64,000 bases of DNA from Cladophialophora immunda (taxonomy: Eukaryota; Ascomycota; Eurotiomycetes; Chaetothyriales; Herpotrichiellaceae): NCBI RefSeq assembly GCF_000835495.1, contig NW_015622542.1, positions 2,626,485 to 2,690,484 of the forward strand, read 5' to 3'. A program made the translations under genes and the position numbers. Of this stretch, positions 44,119-56,320 are shown piece after piece. Each line of letters starts with the position of its first letter. Position 1 is the first letter of the stretch. Under the pieces are notes generated by a model. That model worked only from the letters and a program-made list of their open reading frames with translations. It was not told the DNA's origin and ran no database searches.

Positions 44119-46337
44119 GGTGACAGCAGCGCAGCACGAGGGTCACGACCTATTCCTCGATCGGGTAGGATGTTTGACGCAGAGAAGAGGGTTTGCTGCT
44201 CTCAGCACCGGCGTGGTGATTTGGTGCTCCAGGCTGAACAGGGGCTCGCTGTGCACAGATTTGTGCGAGAAATGTGCAGTTGTCCGGAATGGAAGCGTCG
44301 GTATGGGGAGGAGCGAACCGTCGAAGGGGGTGGCAATGAGGTATTTATCGAATGACATGGAGAGCCCAGACGATGGCACGGAGAGGCAAAGGAAAAGAGG
44401 GAGGTGATGTTGATATACATGAGAACGCCCAGGGACACACCGCACAACCAAAAGATATTGGCCCGTTGATCTTCAAGCGGCGTGAGTGATGACCAACTAT
44501 ATTCAGCCTTTCTCTGTAAATCATCGATCTTCGCACCTTAGGGCTGCAAGCGGGCAGCGGCTATACCGTGCCGCCGCCCTCTTGACGCAAGAAGGGCGCT
44601 GAAGTAGTGCAAATACCCAGTTGTTGCTGGGACCGGCTTCGCTCTGGACCAGGAGCGAGACCGAGGAGAAAGGGCCCAGTTGGCATCAAAGGATGCGTTC
44701 GAGCGTGACCTGGTTGTAAGGCGTCTTCCCGGGACGTGGACGCAAATAGGCAGTTCCACTATCCCAGCCCTGTTGAGCGAGTCCGACTTATTGGTCCGTT
44801 AAGAAACCTGACATGATGGGCAAGGGAAGAGGCTTCCTGGGTGTGACTGGTGGTCTGGGATGGCCACCTCTAGCCAAGTTGGTAAGACGGGGGGAGGCGT
44901 TGTGGTAGGTTTGTATACGGTTGTGACCTGTATGCAAGTTGTCTTGTGCAAATACCTGAATGGGCCTGGTGAGAAAGCGTGCTTCAACACACCCACCAAC
45001 AACCAACTAGTTGACATGACCCCTAACCATCCCCTTCTTCCCCCTTTGGTGAAATTCGTCACCCGAGCCATGGGTTCTCCATCTTTTCTTCCCAACGGTC
45101 GAGATGCAAACTATAGGAGGCTGGTGTGCGGGATCGGGCCAGTCACCTCGTCGGCTCCAGCCCTAACGACGCCAGCTTACGAGAAAGGAGGTCCAGATAT
45201 ACATGCCTAACAGGGCCGCTTTGATTACTTCGCACACACCTAGGGAGTTGCTTTCCCCCCTGTAACCTCGGCGGCTGGAAACGGGCCCATTCGGCATGCC
45301 TCTTGTTGAGAGCCTCGGGCATTTATGAGCAGCATTAACATGTGCCATATTTTGGTTCTCTCTGGCAAAGGAAAGAATCAGGAATGGGACTTCCATGTGG
45401 GATTTGTTATATTATTTTTTTCCTTCCCTATGTTCGGTCTCTGGGGTTCGTGGACAACTTAGTATGTACCGAGTAGTTGTTAGGAAATAGGAGTCCTCTT
45501 CACCTGGGAACACACTTACCTCGTGGCACTTTTCTGAAGAGGGAATCTCTGAGCCATCTCTGAGCCATCTCTGAGCCATCTCTGGGGCGCCAGTTCAGCC
45601 TTGCGCAGGAGACTCAGCTTACTCGTCACAAGAATGAAGCCTCGAGCTGTTGCTATGCTTAGAAAATCACTAGGTGCTATTACTTGTTGTCGGGGGGCCA
45701 AAAGAGACGCCTAAGGACGTGGGTAACTTACCCGAAAAGCTTGACGACGACGACGATCATCCTAGACTCATCCCTACCTTACCTCGTACTGCTCCGTCCA
45801 TCACCTACAGGCTGCTTCATCTCGATAATTTGGATTCTCCCAGTCGTCTATTCCATTTCCAGCCCTCCCGTCTCGACACAAGCCTCCGGTGTGATTAACC
45901 GAATCCTTGCCTGGCCTGATTGATCCTGTGTTTTTGCCGGAGACGCCACCAGCCTTTTCGCTGAGACGCGGCACAAGCGTTGCCGGAGACTTTGGCCCTA
46001 GCTTAACGAACAACCCAGACACGCCCAAAAAACTCATCGAGCGTGAAACTAGAGATACATGCAACCCTCGGGTGACTCCCTGGCCCTCTCGACGGCCACG
46101 GCCTGTGCTTGACAATTACCCCTGTCTTCTGCTGGCACAACCAGCTCGTTGCTTCGAGGCCATTGCCTGCGGGTCCCCAGTTTCGGCTTCGAACCATCGC
46201 TCGCCTTCAAACCTGTGGTCCACCGCCGCCAGACCCGTCCCTGCTCGAGCCAAATGACCAGATAGAGTTTGGCCGGACACACCAGGCATCAATTCCAAGA
46301 GCGCAGGGTCGAACGAGCACATCAATAATGCACCGTC
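44119..46337. other. Gene-poor interval upstream of LIP2
   Basis: About 2.2 kb without a supported gene. It holds an 11-bp tandem repeat at 45551-45583 and the LIP2 promoter. A TACCGAGTAG string at 45467-45476 recurs at 711-720. Confidence 0.45.
45551..45583. repeat. Tandem repeat, 11-bp unit, three copies
   Basis: The unit GAGCCATCTCT is repeated three times head to tail with no mismatch and is partly continued at both sides. It lies in non-coding DNA about 0.75 kb before the LIP2 start. Confidence 0.85.
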
Positions 46338-47861
46338 ATGCGCTTAGCTCACTTGCACATCCCGGGCCTGATCCCTTACAGCCACTCACTACGTCTACAA
46401 ACGGCGATTCTGGAAAGACATTTCCAACACAAGGATTGGCTGCGCGCGGTCACGAGAGATGACGCAGCGGCGAAAGGAGGAAGACGAGGCGAGGCCACGA
46501 GTAGTGCGCATCCACCGGCGCTCGACGACACGGCCAAGGGCTCTGGGAGGCAGTCGTTGCAAAGTGTCATTGACCGACCACCTGCGGATGCTGCCACTGC
46601 CGCTGCTGATGAGAATGATGACGCAGCAGCGGCACGCACCTCGTTGAGGCGCAACACCTCGAGGCCACGGCACGATCGACCAGACTCCTCTTTGCTTGGC
46701 GCCGGAAATGGAAGTTGCACTACAAGGCATACGACGACCGCCTCGCACGACAATGCAAGCTCCCGGCTGCCACCTCTCGACGTCAGCTCCTCCTCCTCCT
46801 CCTCCTGGCATACACCGTCACACGTCCAGACACCCCCAGATCCTGTCCTCCTGACTTTCAGCACCCCTCCAACGTACACGGTCGGACGCCGGCACCTGCT
46901 CGCCAACCCAATCTCCGCGGACCAGCAGGCTTTCCTTTCTGCCAATGGCCTGGCAACTTTCCATGCCTCCCCCCGCGGTGGCCTCCTCACGTACCACGCA
47001 CCCGGCCAGTTGACCGGGTACGTGATCGTCGACCTGCGGAGGTTTGGCATCACCGCGAGATGCTGGGTGAAGCTGCTGGAGGAGAGTGTCATGCGCACCT
47101 GCGGGCGCTGGGGGGTCCGGACTGGCAGGACGGACGATCCGGGGGTGTGGGTGGTGCTGGATGCCGGCCGAGCCGCAGACGAGGAAAGTGGTAGGCGAGA
47201 CAGCGCATCCACGCCGGCCACGGGAGCACCGTCGTCCCCAGCGGCAAGCGATCGGAAAATCTGTGCGATCGGTGTCCAGGTCTCGCGTGGCGTTACCTCC
47301 CACGGAGTAGGGTTGAACGTATATGACGCACCGCTTCCCTCGGCGCCTCCGTCGTCGTCTGCCTTGCCCTCATCAGCCCTCTCATCGTCACCCGGCGCAG
47401 CCTCTCCCTCACCATGGCCTTCTCCTTCTGCTACCGTGCCCTCGTCAGGACGAGGAATCTATGACTTCATCCCCGCGCAAGTATCCTCGCCGTCCTACGA
47501 CCCTGCTACGCGAGGTTATTTGTCATGGGGCTTCAGCCGCATCGTCGCCTGCGGACTGGAAGGGAAGAGCGTGACCTGGCTGACGAGGGAGATGTCATGC
47601 TCGCATCCACTCTCACCCTCGACCTCGGCCCAAACAGCAGAGAGAACCTCACCTCTGCTTTCCACCGCCAAACCCCCAGAAAGAGGAGGACCGCGCGCCC
47701 AAGACGATCCAACCAGCCCGCCAGCCACCGAGACGATCTCGACGCAATCCGTCGCCGACGTCTTTGCGCGCGAGATCGTCCACGGACTGAACACCATGAA
47801 GGCCGAGGGCAAAGAGACCGTGGATGGCGTGTACAGGATACAAGAGCCGGATATTCTTTGA
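46338..47861 (+). CDS. LIP2: Octanoyl-[acyl carrier protein]:protein octanoyltransferase (Lip2/LipB type)
   Basis: This single exon encodes 507 aa, roughly twice the size of bacterial LipB. The opening MRLAHLHIPGLIPYSHSLRLQ is typical. Core motifs come in order: TYTVGRR, RGGLLTYHAPGQLTGYV near residue 217, GVRTGRTDDPGVWV, KICAIGVQVSRGVTSHGVGLNV near 306 (with the conserved catalytic Lys), and ACGLEGKSVTW near 404 (with the catalytic Cys). Low-complexity inserts separate these motifs: Ser/Ala/Thr-rich residues at about 50-155, a stretch at about 280-300, and a Ser/Pro stretch at about 335-375. The enzyme moves octanoate from mitochondrial acyl carrier protein to lipoyl domains, the first step of lipoic acid synthesis. 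A classic targeting peptide is not obvious. Confidence 0.9.
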   Translation: MRLAHLHIPGLIPYSHSLRLQTAILERHFQHKDWLRAVTRDDAAAKGGRRGEATSSAHPPALDDTAKGSGRQSLQSVIDRPPADAATAAADENDDAAAARTSLRRNTSRPRHDRPDSSLLGAGNGSCTTRHTTTASHDNASSRLPPLDVSSSSSSSWHTPSHVQTPPDPVLLTFSTPPTYTVGRRHLLANPISADQQAFLSANGLATFHASPRGGLLTYHAPGQLTGYVIVDLRRFGITARCWVKLLEESVMRTCGRWGVRTGRTDDPGVWVVLDAGRAADEESGRRDSASTPATGAPSSPAASDRKICAIGVQVSRGVTSHGVGLNVYDAPLPSAPPSSSALPSSALSSSPGAASPSPWPSPSATVPSSGRGIYDFIPAQVSSPSYDPATRGYLSWGFSRIVACGLEGKSVTWLTREMSCSHPLSPSTSAQTAERTSPLLSTAKPPERGGPRAQDDPTSPPATETISTQSVADVFAREIVHGLNTMKAEGKETVDGVYRIQEPDIL

Positions 47862-48959
47862 ACTGGCTGGTGAAAATGGGTCCAAAAAGGGCAGATAGAT
47901 GGTCTGCAGCCCCCGTCCGTCCTTGACCTCCCCAGCCCCGGACACACCAATGAGACCAACCACATTGCAGCGTCGACCCCGAGACGATGGCGTTTGCTAG
48001 CACAGGCTAACAGCCAGAGGCGCTTGTCTTTCCCTCCGTGGCATCTTCCATAGAATAGAGATGGCCGTACGCGTCAGAGATCGGTCAAGGACAACGACGG
48101 TGATGGCGCCACCACTACGCCAGCTGGACAATCAATCTTACGTTACGTCGTGCGAGCCCGGCTGTGTCAATCCTGAAGTTCAAGCCGAGCGTGTCCTCCG
48201 TAGACACCCAGGTATACGCTCCCTTTTCGCGCAATCGGAGTGTAAGACATTATTTCATTGCCGTTAAAGAAAGAAAAAAGCAGAACACAAAGCAAAAGAT
48301 TCGAGGATCAAAAGGGGATGCCCTTTCACAAACACTCGGGCGCTTGCAAGCGCCAAATCAGACCCCCACTTTGTCTCTGCTCGCCTCGCCTCGCCTTGCC
48401 TTGCCTTTCCTGCGCCTTGGGCCTATGCTCACAGCCGCAGCCTTGTGGCAACGGTCCCGTTGGGTTTTCTTGTCGAGTCTGTTTTCTCTTTTTTCTCCCG
48501 TTGTTGTTCTTGCTCGTAAAGACTTTGAACCGATCCACCGGGCTCGAAAGGACAGCTCGGCTCTCCCCACCTCCTGGTTCTATCAGGACCGGATTCGTGA
48601 TTAGTTATACAGCGGTAATGACAGTCGTGACGGTTTGGTGTCATACAGGAATGAAAAAGGATATGAAAACGACTGCCATGCTTCAGTAAAGACCGGTGGA
48701 TTTCTCCCCCCATATTGCTGTGCATCTGGTATGCTCATATCAGAAAAGCCGTTGCTCCGGTTCGCCAGGGAAATGCTTCGATGTTCATAGGACTAATTGC
48801 ATGGTCGAATTGTTGCCCCCGATTTGCATAGGAAATTATTTGCACACGTTTTGGTTGATGCATTTGACGTGGATTGTCCGGCGCCGGAGAAAAAATCCAG
48901 AGCGCCGCCTGATCATTGGGTGAGGGCCAGCTGTGCTGCCAATTCGGACAGAGGCTGAT
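47862..48959. other. Convergent intergenic region
   Basis: About 1.1 kb between the ends of LIP2 and the otubain gene. Overlapping frames of up to 146 codons are present but show no family motif. A C/T-rich stretch lies around 48370-48420. Nothing is supported. Confidence 0.45.
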
Positions 48960-51016
48960 TCAGTCACGCTTGCCGTATTCCTCCTCCGCATTCCATATCA
49001 ACGGTTGAAAGGCCGAATTGGCAAAATGTGCGGGGCTCAAGGCCGAACTGAAGACGACAAATGAAGTATTAGCGACGCGTACCAGTCAAGTAGGAGGCAT
49101 GCAGTAAGGTGATGACTGTACAAACAAAGGGAAGATAGAGCCAAGAGTCGATGGTCCATAACGGTGGCATGCTTACCTGCCAAACGAAGCTGGATCCAGC
49201 GGAATGCTTTTGTTGCCCTGGAGACTGTAATTGAAACAATTCTCGTTGTATCTGATCTGGGGCTCATTTGGCTTCGAGTTGGGCATGACGACTGGTTTAG
49301 TGACGGCAGAATTAGGAGTTGCCGGAGACGGGGGCTGGGGAGATTGTGGCGAAGGCGAGATTTGCGGCGTTAGCTGCAGCATCGTCGAAGAATAGCTTCG
49401 TTGTGGGAGGGAGTGGGTTCTGACTGGAGGAGGTGGTGCTGCCTGTTGTGTCTGGTGCTGCGGAGGTGGTATCGCATGAAAAGTATTGGGCGGCATATGT
49501 GGGAAGTATGACCCTTGTGCCGAATTCGACTGTGCATAAATCAAGGCCGGTGGACTCTGGAACCGAGGCGAGAAGACGCCGTTGCTCGAAAACGACAGTG
49601 ACGAATCTGTCATGGCCTGTGTAGCGTGCGGGAACATGAAAGATAGTTCGTCAAGAGCTTGAGGGTCTTCAGACTTGAAGACCTCAGGCCGTTGAGGGGT
49701 GATGTATTGAGGAGTGTCCGTCTGCAGGTACACCTGCAACCGCTGCGGCCCTTGGGCAGGCATCTGATCCTCTTTGTAAATGATATCGTAATGACCGCTA
49801 TTCCTGGGATTAGTTCAGCTCATCCAAAGCCACATGAGGGAGAGAACTCACGGCCGATATATCAGTCGAATTGTGGGCCACCCTTTCGCATTGTCCACGA
49901 AATGATATGAAGTCACTTCATCGCCGGTGCTTCTGTCCAAATATGCCACTTCAAGCGCGATGTATGCAGGCGCAATGACGGCATCCGTCAATGCTTGAAG
50001 CCCAACATGATCAATCTCTTGGTTTGCAGGATCGATCCTGGTCAAACAATATTGCTGAACTGGCATTTCCAGGAATGCTTCGTATCGGTCCGGTTGAAGT
50101 TGCATGAAGGAGCTTGTCATCATCTGGTACGATGTCAAAAAGCATCCTCCGAGGGGTAAGGGATGCACCAACCTTGAAATGATAGACAATCGAATTCGAT
50201 ATATTCTCGTCATTGAGTGAATCAAGCAACACAGCCTCATTGGTATCGCCCCGCTCGACAGCAGACTTGAGAGCGTCAAAGAGCTCCCAAGTAAAGTCAA
50301 ACATGTCGATTATGATATCGTAGTCAATGCCAACGCTGCGCATAGTCTGCTCAAAGCTTCGGAGTCGAACCAACTCTTGGGTGATCAAACTGGGATCTCC
50401 AGATCGGAGCAGGATCTCGAAATAGCCGAAGACAGCACCTGCAAAGGTCAAGTTGCCTGGGTCAGCGACGTTCCGATACCAGGAGTAAAGGTGCGCCCTT
50501 ACCTCGCCAGCCGCATTGCCCGTCACCTTTGACCTGTCGATATGCGGAATGAGTTGCTTCGAGAGCCTGGCAATTTAAGTATACAGCCAACGACAGGGAA
50601 AGAGCTCGCATACCCTTGTCTTGACCACGTATGTTGAATCAGCTTGTGCGTATTCGGTCACGAGGTCAGATAGTGGTTTTTTACTTCCTATCAATGGTCC
50701 CTAAGGCATTCTTAGCGAGGCATGCGTGCACCCTGGCTCACATACATACAGGCAGGTTTGGCTGATACTGGTCGGAGAGTTGTTGGAATTGCTCCATTTC
50801 GTCAACGTCTGGAGTCGCCATTGCAGAGGCCGTGCGATTCGATGCAGCCGGCGTCGGATAGCCGTAGTGTTGATTGTACGGAAGTTCAGGAAAATATTCG
50901 TACGTGAGAGAATGTTGACTATCGGGCTGGAACCGCAAACGCGGACGTGGATTTTGCTGAGGAGGAAAAGGACCGGACAAACTGTGAAAAGGTAATGGTT
51001 CTGGACAAAATGTCAT
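48960..51016 (-). CDS. Otubain-type deubiquitinase (peptidase C65)
   Basis: Predicted 556 aa in seven exons: 51016-50750, 50700-50614, 50566-50503, 50438-50173, 50123-49852, 49803-49177 and 49047-48960. All introns (47-129 bp) are in phase. After a Pro-rich N-terminus comes PLIGSKKPLSDLVTEYAQAD and the active-site loop VKGDGQCGWRG, with Asp133 and Cys136. The helical ubiquitin-binding region follows (TWELFDALKSAVERG), then VAYLDRSTGDEV and the catalytic His323 in SGHYDIIYK. A Pro/Gln/Ser-rich stretch of about 200 residues separates this from the last exon, which encodes HFANSAFQPLIWNAEEEYG, a block that I recall ending fungal otubains. Otubains cleave ubiquitin chains and can block E2 enzymes. 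Confidence 0.88.
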
Positions 51017-54000
51017 CTCCTCTTGATGAACAATGAAATGCCAGGGCGACAGACACGGGTGGCAATCTGGTGGGGCCGAATTAGGCTGAGAGACTTTGTT
51101 GTGATCGAATTTGCTTGATGAGCTCTGTTTTGTTCCTGAAAATCGTCCTGCGTGGACCGCAGGTGGCAGATTCAGGATCCTTTAATTCATGACTGGATCA
51201 GATAGGTGATGGCTCGTGAGGCCGAATACAGTTTTTCCGAATTGATCCAGGAGTCGAAGAGGCTGAGACCCTATCTCACGTAGGAGCGTCTGCTGACGTC
51301 GACAAGACGAGCTTACCGAGAAGCCAAACCCGCAAAGCCGGCACTCAGAAACAAGGGCGATCTTGACTCGTGTATGTGTTGAGCGAGGTAGCAGGCAAGA
51401 GAAAGAGGTGGGAAGTGATGTTAAACGATGGTTTGGTTCTTTGCTTAGGCTGGGGGCGCCAATGCAGGCCTTCCTTTAACCCAGCGCCGCGGAGTGCCCC
51501 TGATGCTGGCGGAGTGGGCGTTGTGAAAGCTAACTTGTTGATCAGTCGGCCATGGTCGGTCGGGGCCAATCGGGGATGTCTTTAGCAGCTGAGGTTTATC
51601 CTGAGTACCAGGCCGGATAAGAAATGCCGTTTGCTCAATTGTGACCGTCTGCAGCTGGGAGAGGGCAACGGCTGGCTCCTTCGACCGGGAGGGTGAGCCG
51701 AGGATAGGGGGGTTTCAATCAACGGTGACCCTAATTGGTGGCTAGGAGGGGCCGACTTGAGGCTTGACGAAGGAATGGGACACGACGGATGATGAGAGAC
51801 CCGAAGGGAGGGGGAGGAAAAGGTATTATCATTGAGAGGGATGGGAGAATTGAAGGTTGAAGTGAAACACGAGGTCAGGTCAAGGTGAAATGAGGGCCAG
51901 GTTGGAGGACAGCTCTAACTAAGGCTCCGAGGAGTAGTTGGTGGACGAGTTTACTGGCTCAACGTTTGATCAGCGGGCATGCGCACCTTCTACGGGCATG
52001 CCTATGTGGAGGCTGTCTAGGTAGGTATACCTAAGAAAGCCCCTCCAAACAGTGGGGTACCCAGATTTGTTAGGTAGATAGGCCAGTAGGTAGGTTGGTG
52101 GTGATGGAGGTGGTGGTGGTGGTGGTGCTGGTAAAGAAGGCGTGCGTGCTGGGGCATGCAGGTATGGGCGGGCATGTCGCTCAACTCGGACTGTGCCTAC
52201 TTGGGAACATCGGCAAATCCATCCACGCCCTGACCTGCCATCTAAACCACTTTCACCACGCTCTCACCCTCTGATGTCCACACCGAGCTGCATTTTCCAG
52301 GGAAAAGGAAACCTTATGTTCGAGAACTTGGCTTGTTCTCTGCCATCTGTCAGAAACAAACTTTACTTTGCGACTGTGTGAGCTTGTGTGCTCGCCCCTG
52401 CTGCAGCCAAGCGCAGCACGCACCCCAGTCACCGCTTCGAAGTCCTGCTGTGCCGGCGAATTAGCGAAGCCACTTCCCTCACTCCAGCATTGGCCATCAA
52501 TCTGGATGGCATGGAAAGGTGTCGCTTTTGCCAGCATTCATTTTCGGTCATTGGCTGATTGGTTTATCACAGGAGCGAACTAACCATCTCCCCAGCCTAC
52601 CGAAACACACTCCGGAAAACGCGACCTTGGCTGCCCTTCAATGACTGGCCCTCTCCGCAAAAATGGGCAAAGAGAGATACAAGGGGGTCTGGGAATCGAG
52701 AACCTGTATCGGCGGACCATCAGTGACCTTTTGGTAGGGATCCACGGCACGCAATCAGCACTTATGCCTTCGGTTGCAGGCAAGAGCCATGACCCAGCCG
52801 ATCCGGTGCAAGGTTCCAGTCTGAAAACCGACAAGTCCAGCGCAAAAGACGGTCGGCCCTCCGTATCCCCAAGGACCATCAGACCACAAGCTACTGCACC
52901 TCTAGATCCTGCCCATCATTCTCGCATCCTGTTCTCTTTGCGAAGGACCTTCTGACTCGATGGGGGCCCCCCGGGCAGACAACGCCCGCTACCCGAGCCT
53001 CCGATTGGTAAAGCCCCAGATACCCGACCCTCGTTGGTAGAGACCAGCCCCAGCCCCTCTGCGGCGATATATTTCCACTTGCGCAACTGACTGCATCCGC
53101 CGGAAAGCGGAGAGCAGACATCCAGTAGAGACCGCGGCTTACGTTCAAGACCTGCTGTGCTTCAAGAATGCCTCGAGCCTCCAGTCGACCCTGGCCAGCG
53201 CAGAGCGGGCACAACAAATCGATTCCCTTGGTTTTAGGACAGTGCCTACCTACGGGTAGAGCCACTGCTCCACCGCCGCTTTCCTGTAGTTCTCGGATAC
53301 CATAGGGTTTCGGCTTAGCTCGACTGGTTAGGGTTTTCATCCTCAGGCTCTGGGGGGACGCATGGGATAACTCCAGGTTATGGAGCTTCCCATGTCGGAT
53401 TAAGCAGTGCGAACTGGACTATCTAAGCTGCTGTGCAATACCCCCTGACGCTCTTGCTTTGCTGGCAAGCAAGAATTGTCATTCAAATGCCACTCTGGAA
53501 GTTACCTCCGTCCAATCGGCCAGGGTCGACCATTAGCACCAGACTCTTGTCATGGCTCGAAACAGAAGCTGCTGGCGCCACCAGACCCTCCAAGACCGCC
53601 TATTCTTGACCGTTGCTGGTGGATGCAAGGTGCAAGAGAGGTCCAAGTTCAGTGATTTCCTGGGCGGCCCTGGGACACCGTGCGGCTGCCCCGTATCGGC
53701 GACAAGCTGAAAGCCAGGGTCTTCAGCATTGTCCCCACAAGCAACATGCAACCACTTCTTAGTGGCGCGCTCACAAGCCCTGGCTGCTGCCCTGGGGTGG
53801 TGTAGAGCATCGGAAAGCCGACGTGGCTCCGCTGTGCTTCCAAAAAATGATATCAGATCGAGATCCCTACCAATCAACCGTTTGCCTGTTCCGTTTTCGG
53901 CATCAAACGGACTGCACGGGCAAGGACCAAGGGCGAATAGCAACTTCTATCTCCCAAACATCATGCCAGGGGCGACACCGTTTACTGCATCTCTCGCATG

Positions 54001-54710
54001 TTTCGGTCAAACCCCTTGATAAAGAGGGCGAGAGAGGGTCGGAGAAGAGGACAAATGAAGGAGGAAATGGAAGGGAAATCAGCCGAACAATCTTTCGGGT
54101 CGGTTTCTGCCACAACCCTATCCTCGCGACGGGTGTCAACAGCACTGTCTATCAACGGGTATGTCCGTGGTTGACGCTGTGCTATAGGCTACCACACCCA
54201 CCATCGATCATTGCCTCAGTGAGGGGACCGCTGTGCTGAGGCTGGCAATCAGCATAGGTAGGCCTCCCCGTATTTTCCACAGGTCTAGCCCAACTTGCCA
54301 CTCCATCTCAACAAGGCCCGAGCAGGAAGCTTGCTTGCACACAATTTCTGTCGCTTCCACAGGTCCGATTTCTACTTTCAGAAACCCCCTTCTTCTCAAC
54401 CTCTGCCTACTTGCTGTGGCGTTGGATCTGGCAGCAACCATCGGCTGAACTCACTGTGTCAGACCACTTCGGATCCTTCACTTGCCTGGGTGCAATAACA
54501 TGACCTTCAGGCCAGATTTTGACGCTGTTCATTTCTTCGTCCCCAGCCAGGTAGGTAGTGTTGCAAGCTGGCTTGAAAACAATGCAGATGTCAAATTGCC
54601 CTTGAATGCCAAGCTAGGTGTGTCTAGTCGAAGGCGTGTGCGACCACAGCTGCCATTTGTCGCAGCCGCACATGTTCCCGCTCCCTTGGGGACATGCCAA
54701 AATGCGCTTC
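51017..54710. other. Longest gene-free interval (3.7 kb)
   Basis: No protein gene is supported. It contains AGGTAGGT-type strings at about 52015-52100 and a GGT trinucleotide run at about 52098-52130. Several frames of 100-150 codons overlap each other on both strands, which is the pattern expected from moderately GC-rich non-coding DNA. The left end carries the otubain promoter and the right end the CSN2 3' region. Confidence 0.45.
52098..52130. repeat. GGT trinucleotide microsatellite
   Basis: A GGT/GAT-rich run of about ten units lies in non-coding DNA, preceded by AGGTAGGT strings. Confidence 0.8.
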
Positions 54711-56320
54711 TCATATTGGAGCAACTGGCTTCCCGCCTCCCCGACCGCGTCCATGGCCCCGACGCCCAGGGCCCCGGCTTGGGATGGGCCCACTCGCTTC
54801 GAAGCCCATTGGGAAAACCAGGCCTGGAAATGAGGCACCACCCTGAACGTCTTCGAGCTTGAACCCTTCGCCCTCGTTGAACAACACCGACCACAAGCTT
54901 TCAGCGGCTGAGGTCCAATCGCGAAGCTGGTTCAAGTGCTGCGTGTCATCTGCATGGGCGTCTTCCACTAAGACGGTCCCATTTTCCTGATTGATTCTCG
55001 CTTGCAGCTTCTTGTCCACAATCAGAACGGCTAGAATGTCCTGGACCTCGCTGACGGGGATCTTGATATGCTTTGAGATAAATTGCAGGGTGAAGCGGCT
55101 GTACGGTGCAATCAGCTTCAAGACAGCCTTTGTGCGCATGTTCCGGCTGACTTCGTCAATATTTTCGGCAATGAACGGGTCGGCGAGTAGATCTTGGTTC
55201 TCCTTGAGAATGGACTCGTAGCGGTGAATGTCGTCGCGCTGATAGGCATCCACCAGGTCTGTCATTGCCGAAATGCGCGGATCGTTCTTGTACGGTTTCG
55301 TTTCCTGTGAATCGAATGGGTTGATGGTCGATTTCATCAACATGGTTGTAAGAACAAGGTATTTCAAGACCTGGATTCTCTGCATGGACCCTGCTTCATC
55401 ATAGTTCTTGAACGACTCGAAGAAGTCGCTTTGCGCCTCTTTCCAATTTTCCTCACTCATGTGCATCTTCCCGCCGCATTCTCGGATGATCCCTTGGACC
55501 TTGGGATGAGGGACCGCAGATCGAACAGTCAGAGCCTTTTGATACAGAGATTTGAGACGCTTGTTGTTTTTCATCTCGGCATACATCTGGATCTCGAGTG
55601 CGTATGCCTCGAGCGAGTACGTGCCCTTGCCGGGGTCGTCGGTGCCGTCTTCCTTCTGACACGCCTGGTGGATCTCCCTGACCTTGTTGCTCAGTTGATT
55701 GTAGTCCTTCTTGTCGAGATACAACTTGGCCAGTTTCAAATTCGTCTTGAGAGCCAATCTCTCATTGTTCGTGCTCTGGAAAGTATCAAGCGTCAACCGG
55801 TAGAACTCTTCCATGGACTTATACGCCGTTGTCTCCGTGTCGCCCCGGCTCGCACGAGCGCCAGCGCTGGCGGCAGGTTGACCGGCCCCTTTCTCAATGT
55901 AATCGAGCATATTGTTGATGGACTTTTCAGAGTAGTTCCTCGTCACGGCAGACCTCACATAAGTCAACAGCTCTTTGTAATGTGTTACCGCGTCATCGTA
56001 TCTGCCCAGGGCGAACTCCAACTTGATTGCCTGTTTGAGGCCCTTGAATCCCCATTCACCTTTGTCCTCTTCCAGGGCAGGAACGCCGAGGAACTCTTCT
56101 ATTGCTTCGGCCGGGTTGTCGGTTTTAAGCTGTTTGGCATTGTAGTATTTGTTTTCGATGTCGACGGAGGCGTCGTTACCGCCCATGTCATCGTCGTCCT
56201 CGTATTCAAAGTCATATCTGGAGAGGCTCTTATTAGTCACAGATGTATGGGTCTTGAAGCACAGGAGTTGGCGTACTGCTCTGGATCAGATTCTTGCATG
56301 AAATCATCGTCGTCCGACAT
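54711..56320 (-). CDS. CSN2: COP9 signalosome subunit 2
   Basis: Predicted 516 aa from exons 56320-56277 and 56217-54711; the 59-bp intron joins MSDDDDFMQESDPEQ to YDFEYEDDDD. The acidic start, ENKYYNAKQLK, and a long run of helical repeats (including LGRYDDAVTHYKELLTYVRS) are diagnostic for Csn2. The C-terminal PCI domain (residues about 330-445) contains LKLIAPYSRFTLQFISKHIK and the winged-helix segment VQDILAVLIVDKKLQARIN. The last ~60 residues end in a Gly/Arg-rich tail (GRRGHGRGRGGG), an addition after the PCI domain. Csn2 binds the cullin-RING ligase that the COP9 signalosome deneddylates. In filamentous fungi the complex controls development and secondary metabolism. The first ATG is used. 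Confidence 0.92.

Noticed and set aside
46376..47221. 281-codon minus-strand frame opposite LIP2
   Set aside because: It mirrors the GC-rich LIP2 coding sequence and lacks any recognisable motif.
52891..53340. 149-codon minus-strand frame in the 3.7-kb gap
   Set aside because: No domain, no membrane segment, overlaps other open frames, and no splice partners were found. It could still be a lineage-specific gene.
53306..53345. tRNA-like 5' half on the plus strand (TTAGCTCGACTGGTTAGGG)
   Set aside because: It resembles an A box, but no GGTTCRANNCC B box follows at the right distance and no anticodon stem pairs, so a tRNA gene is not supported.
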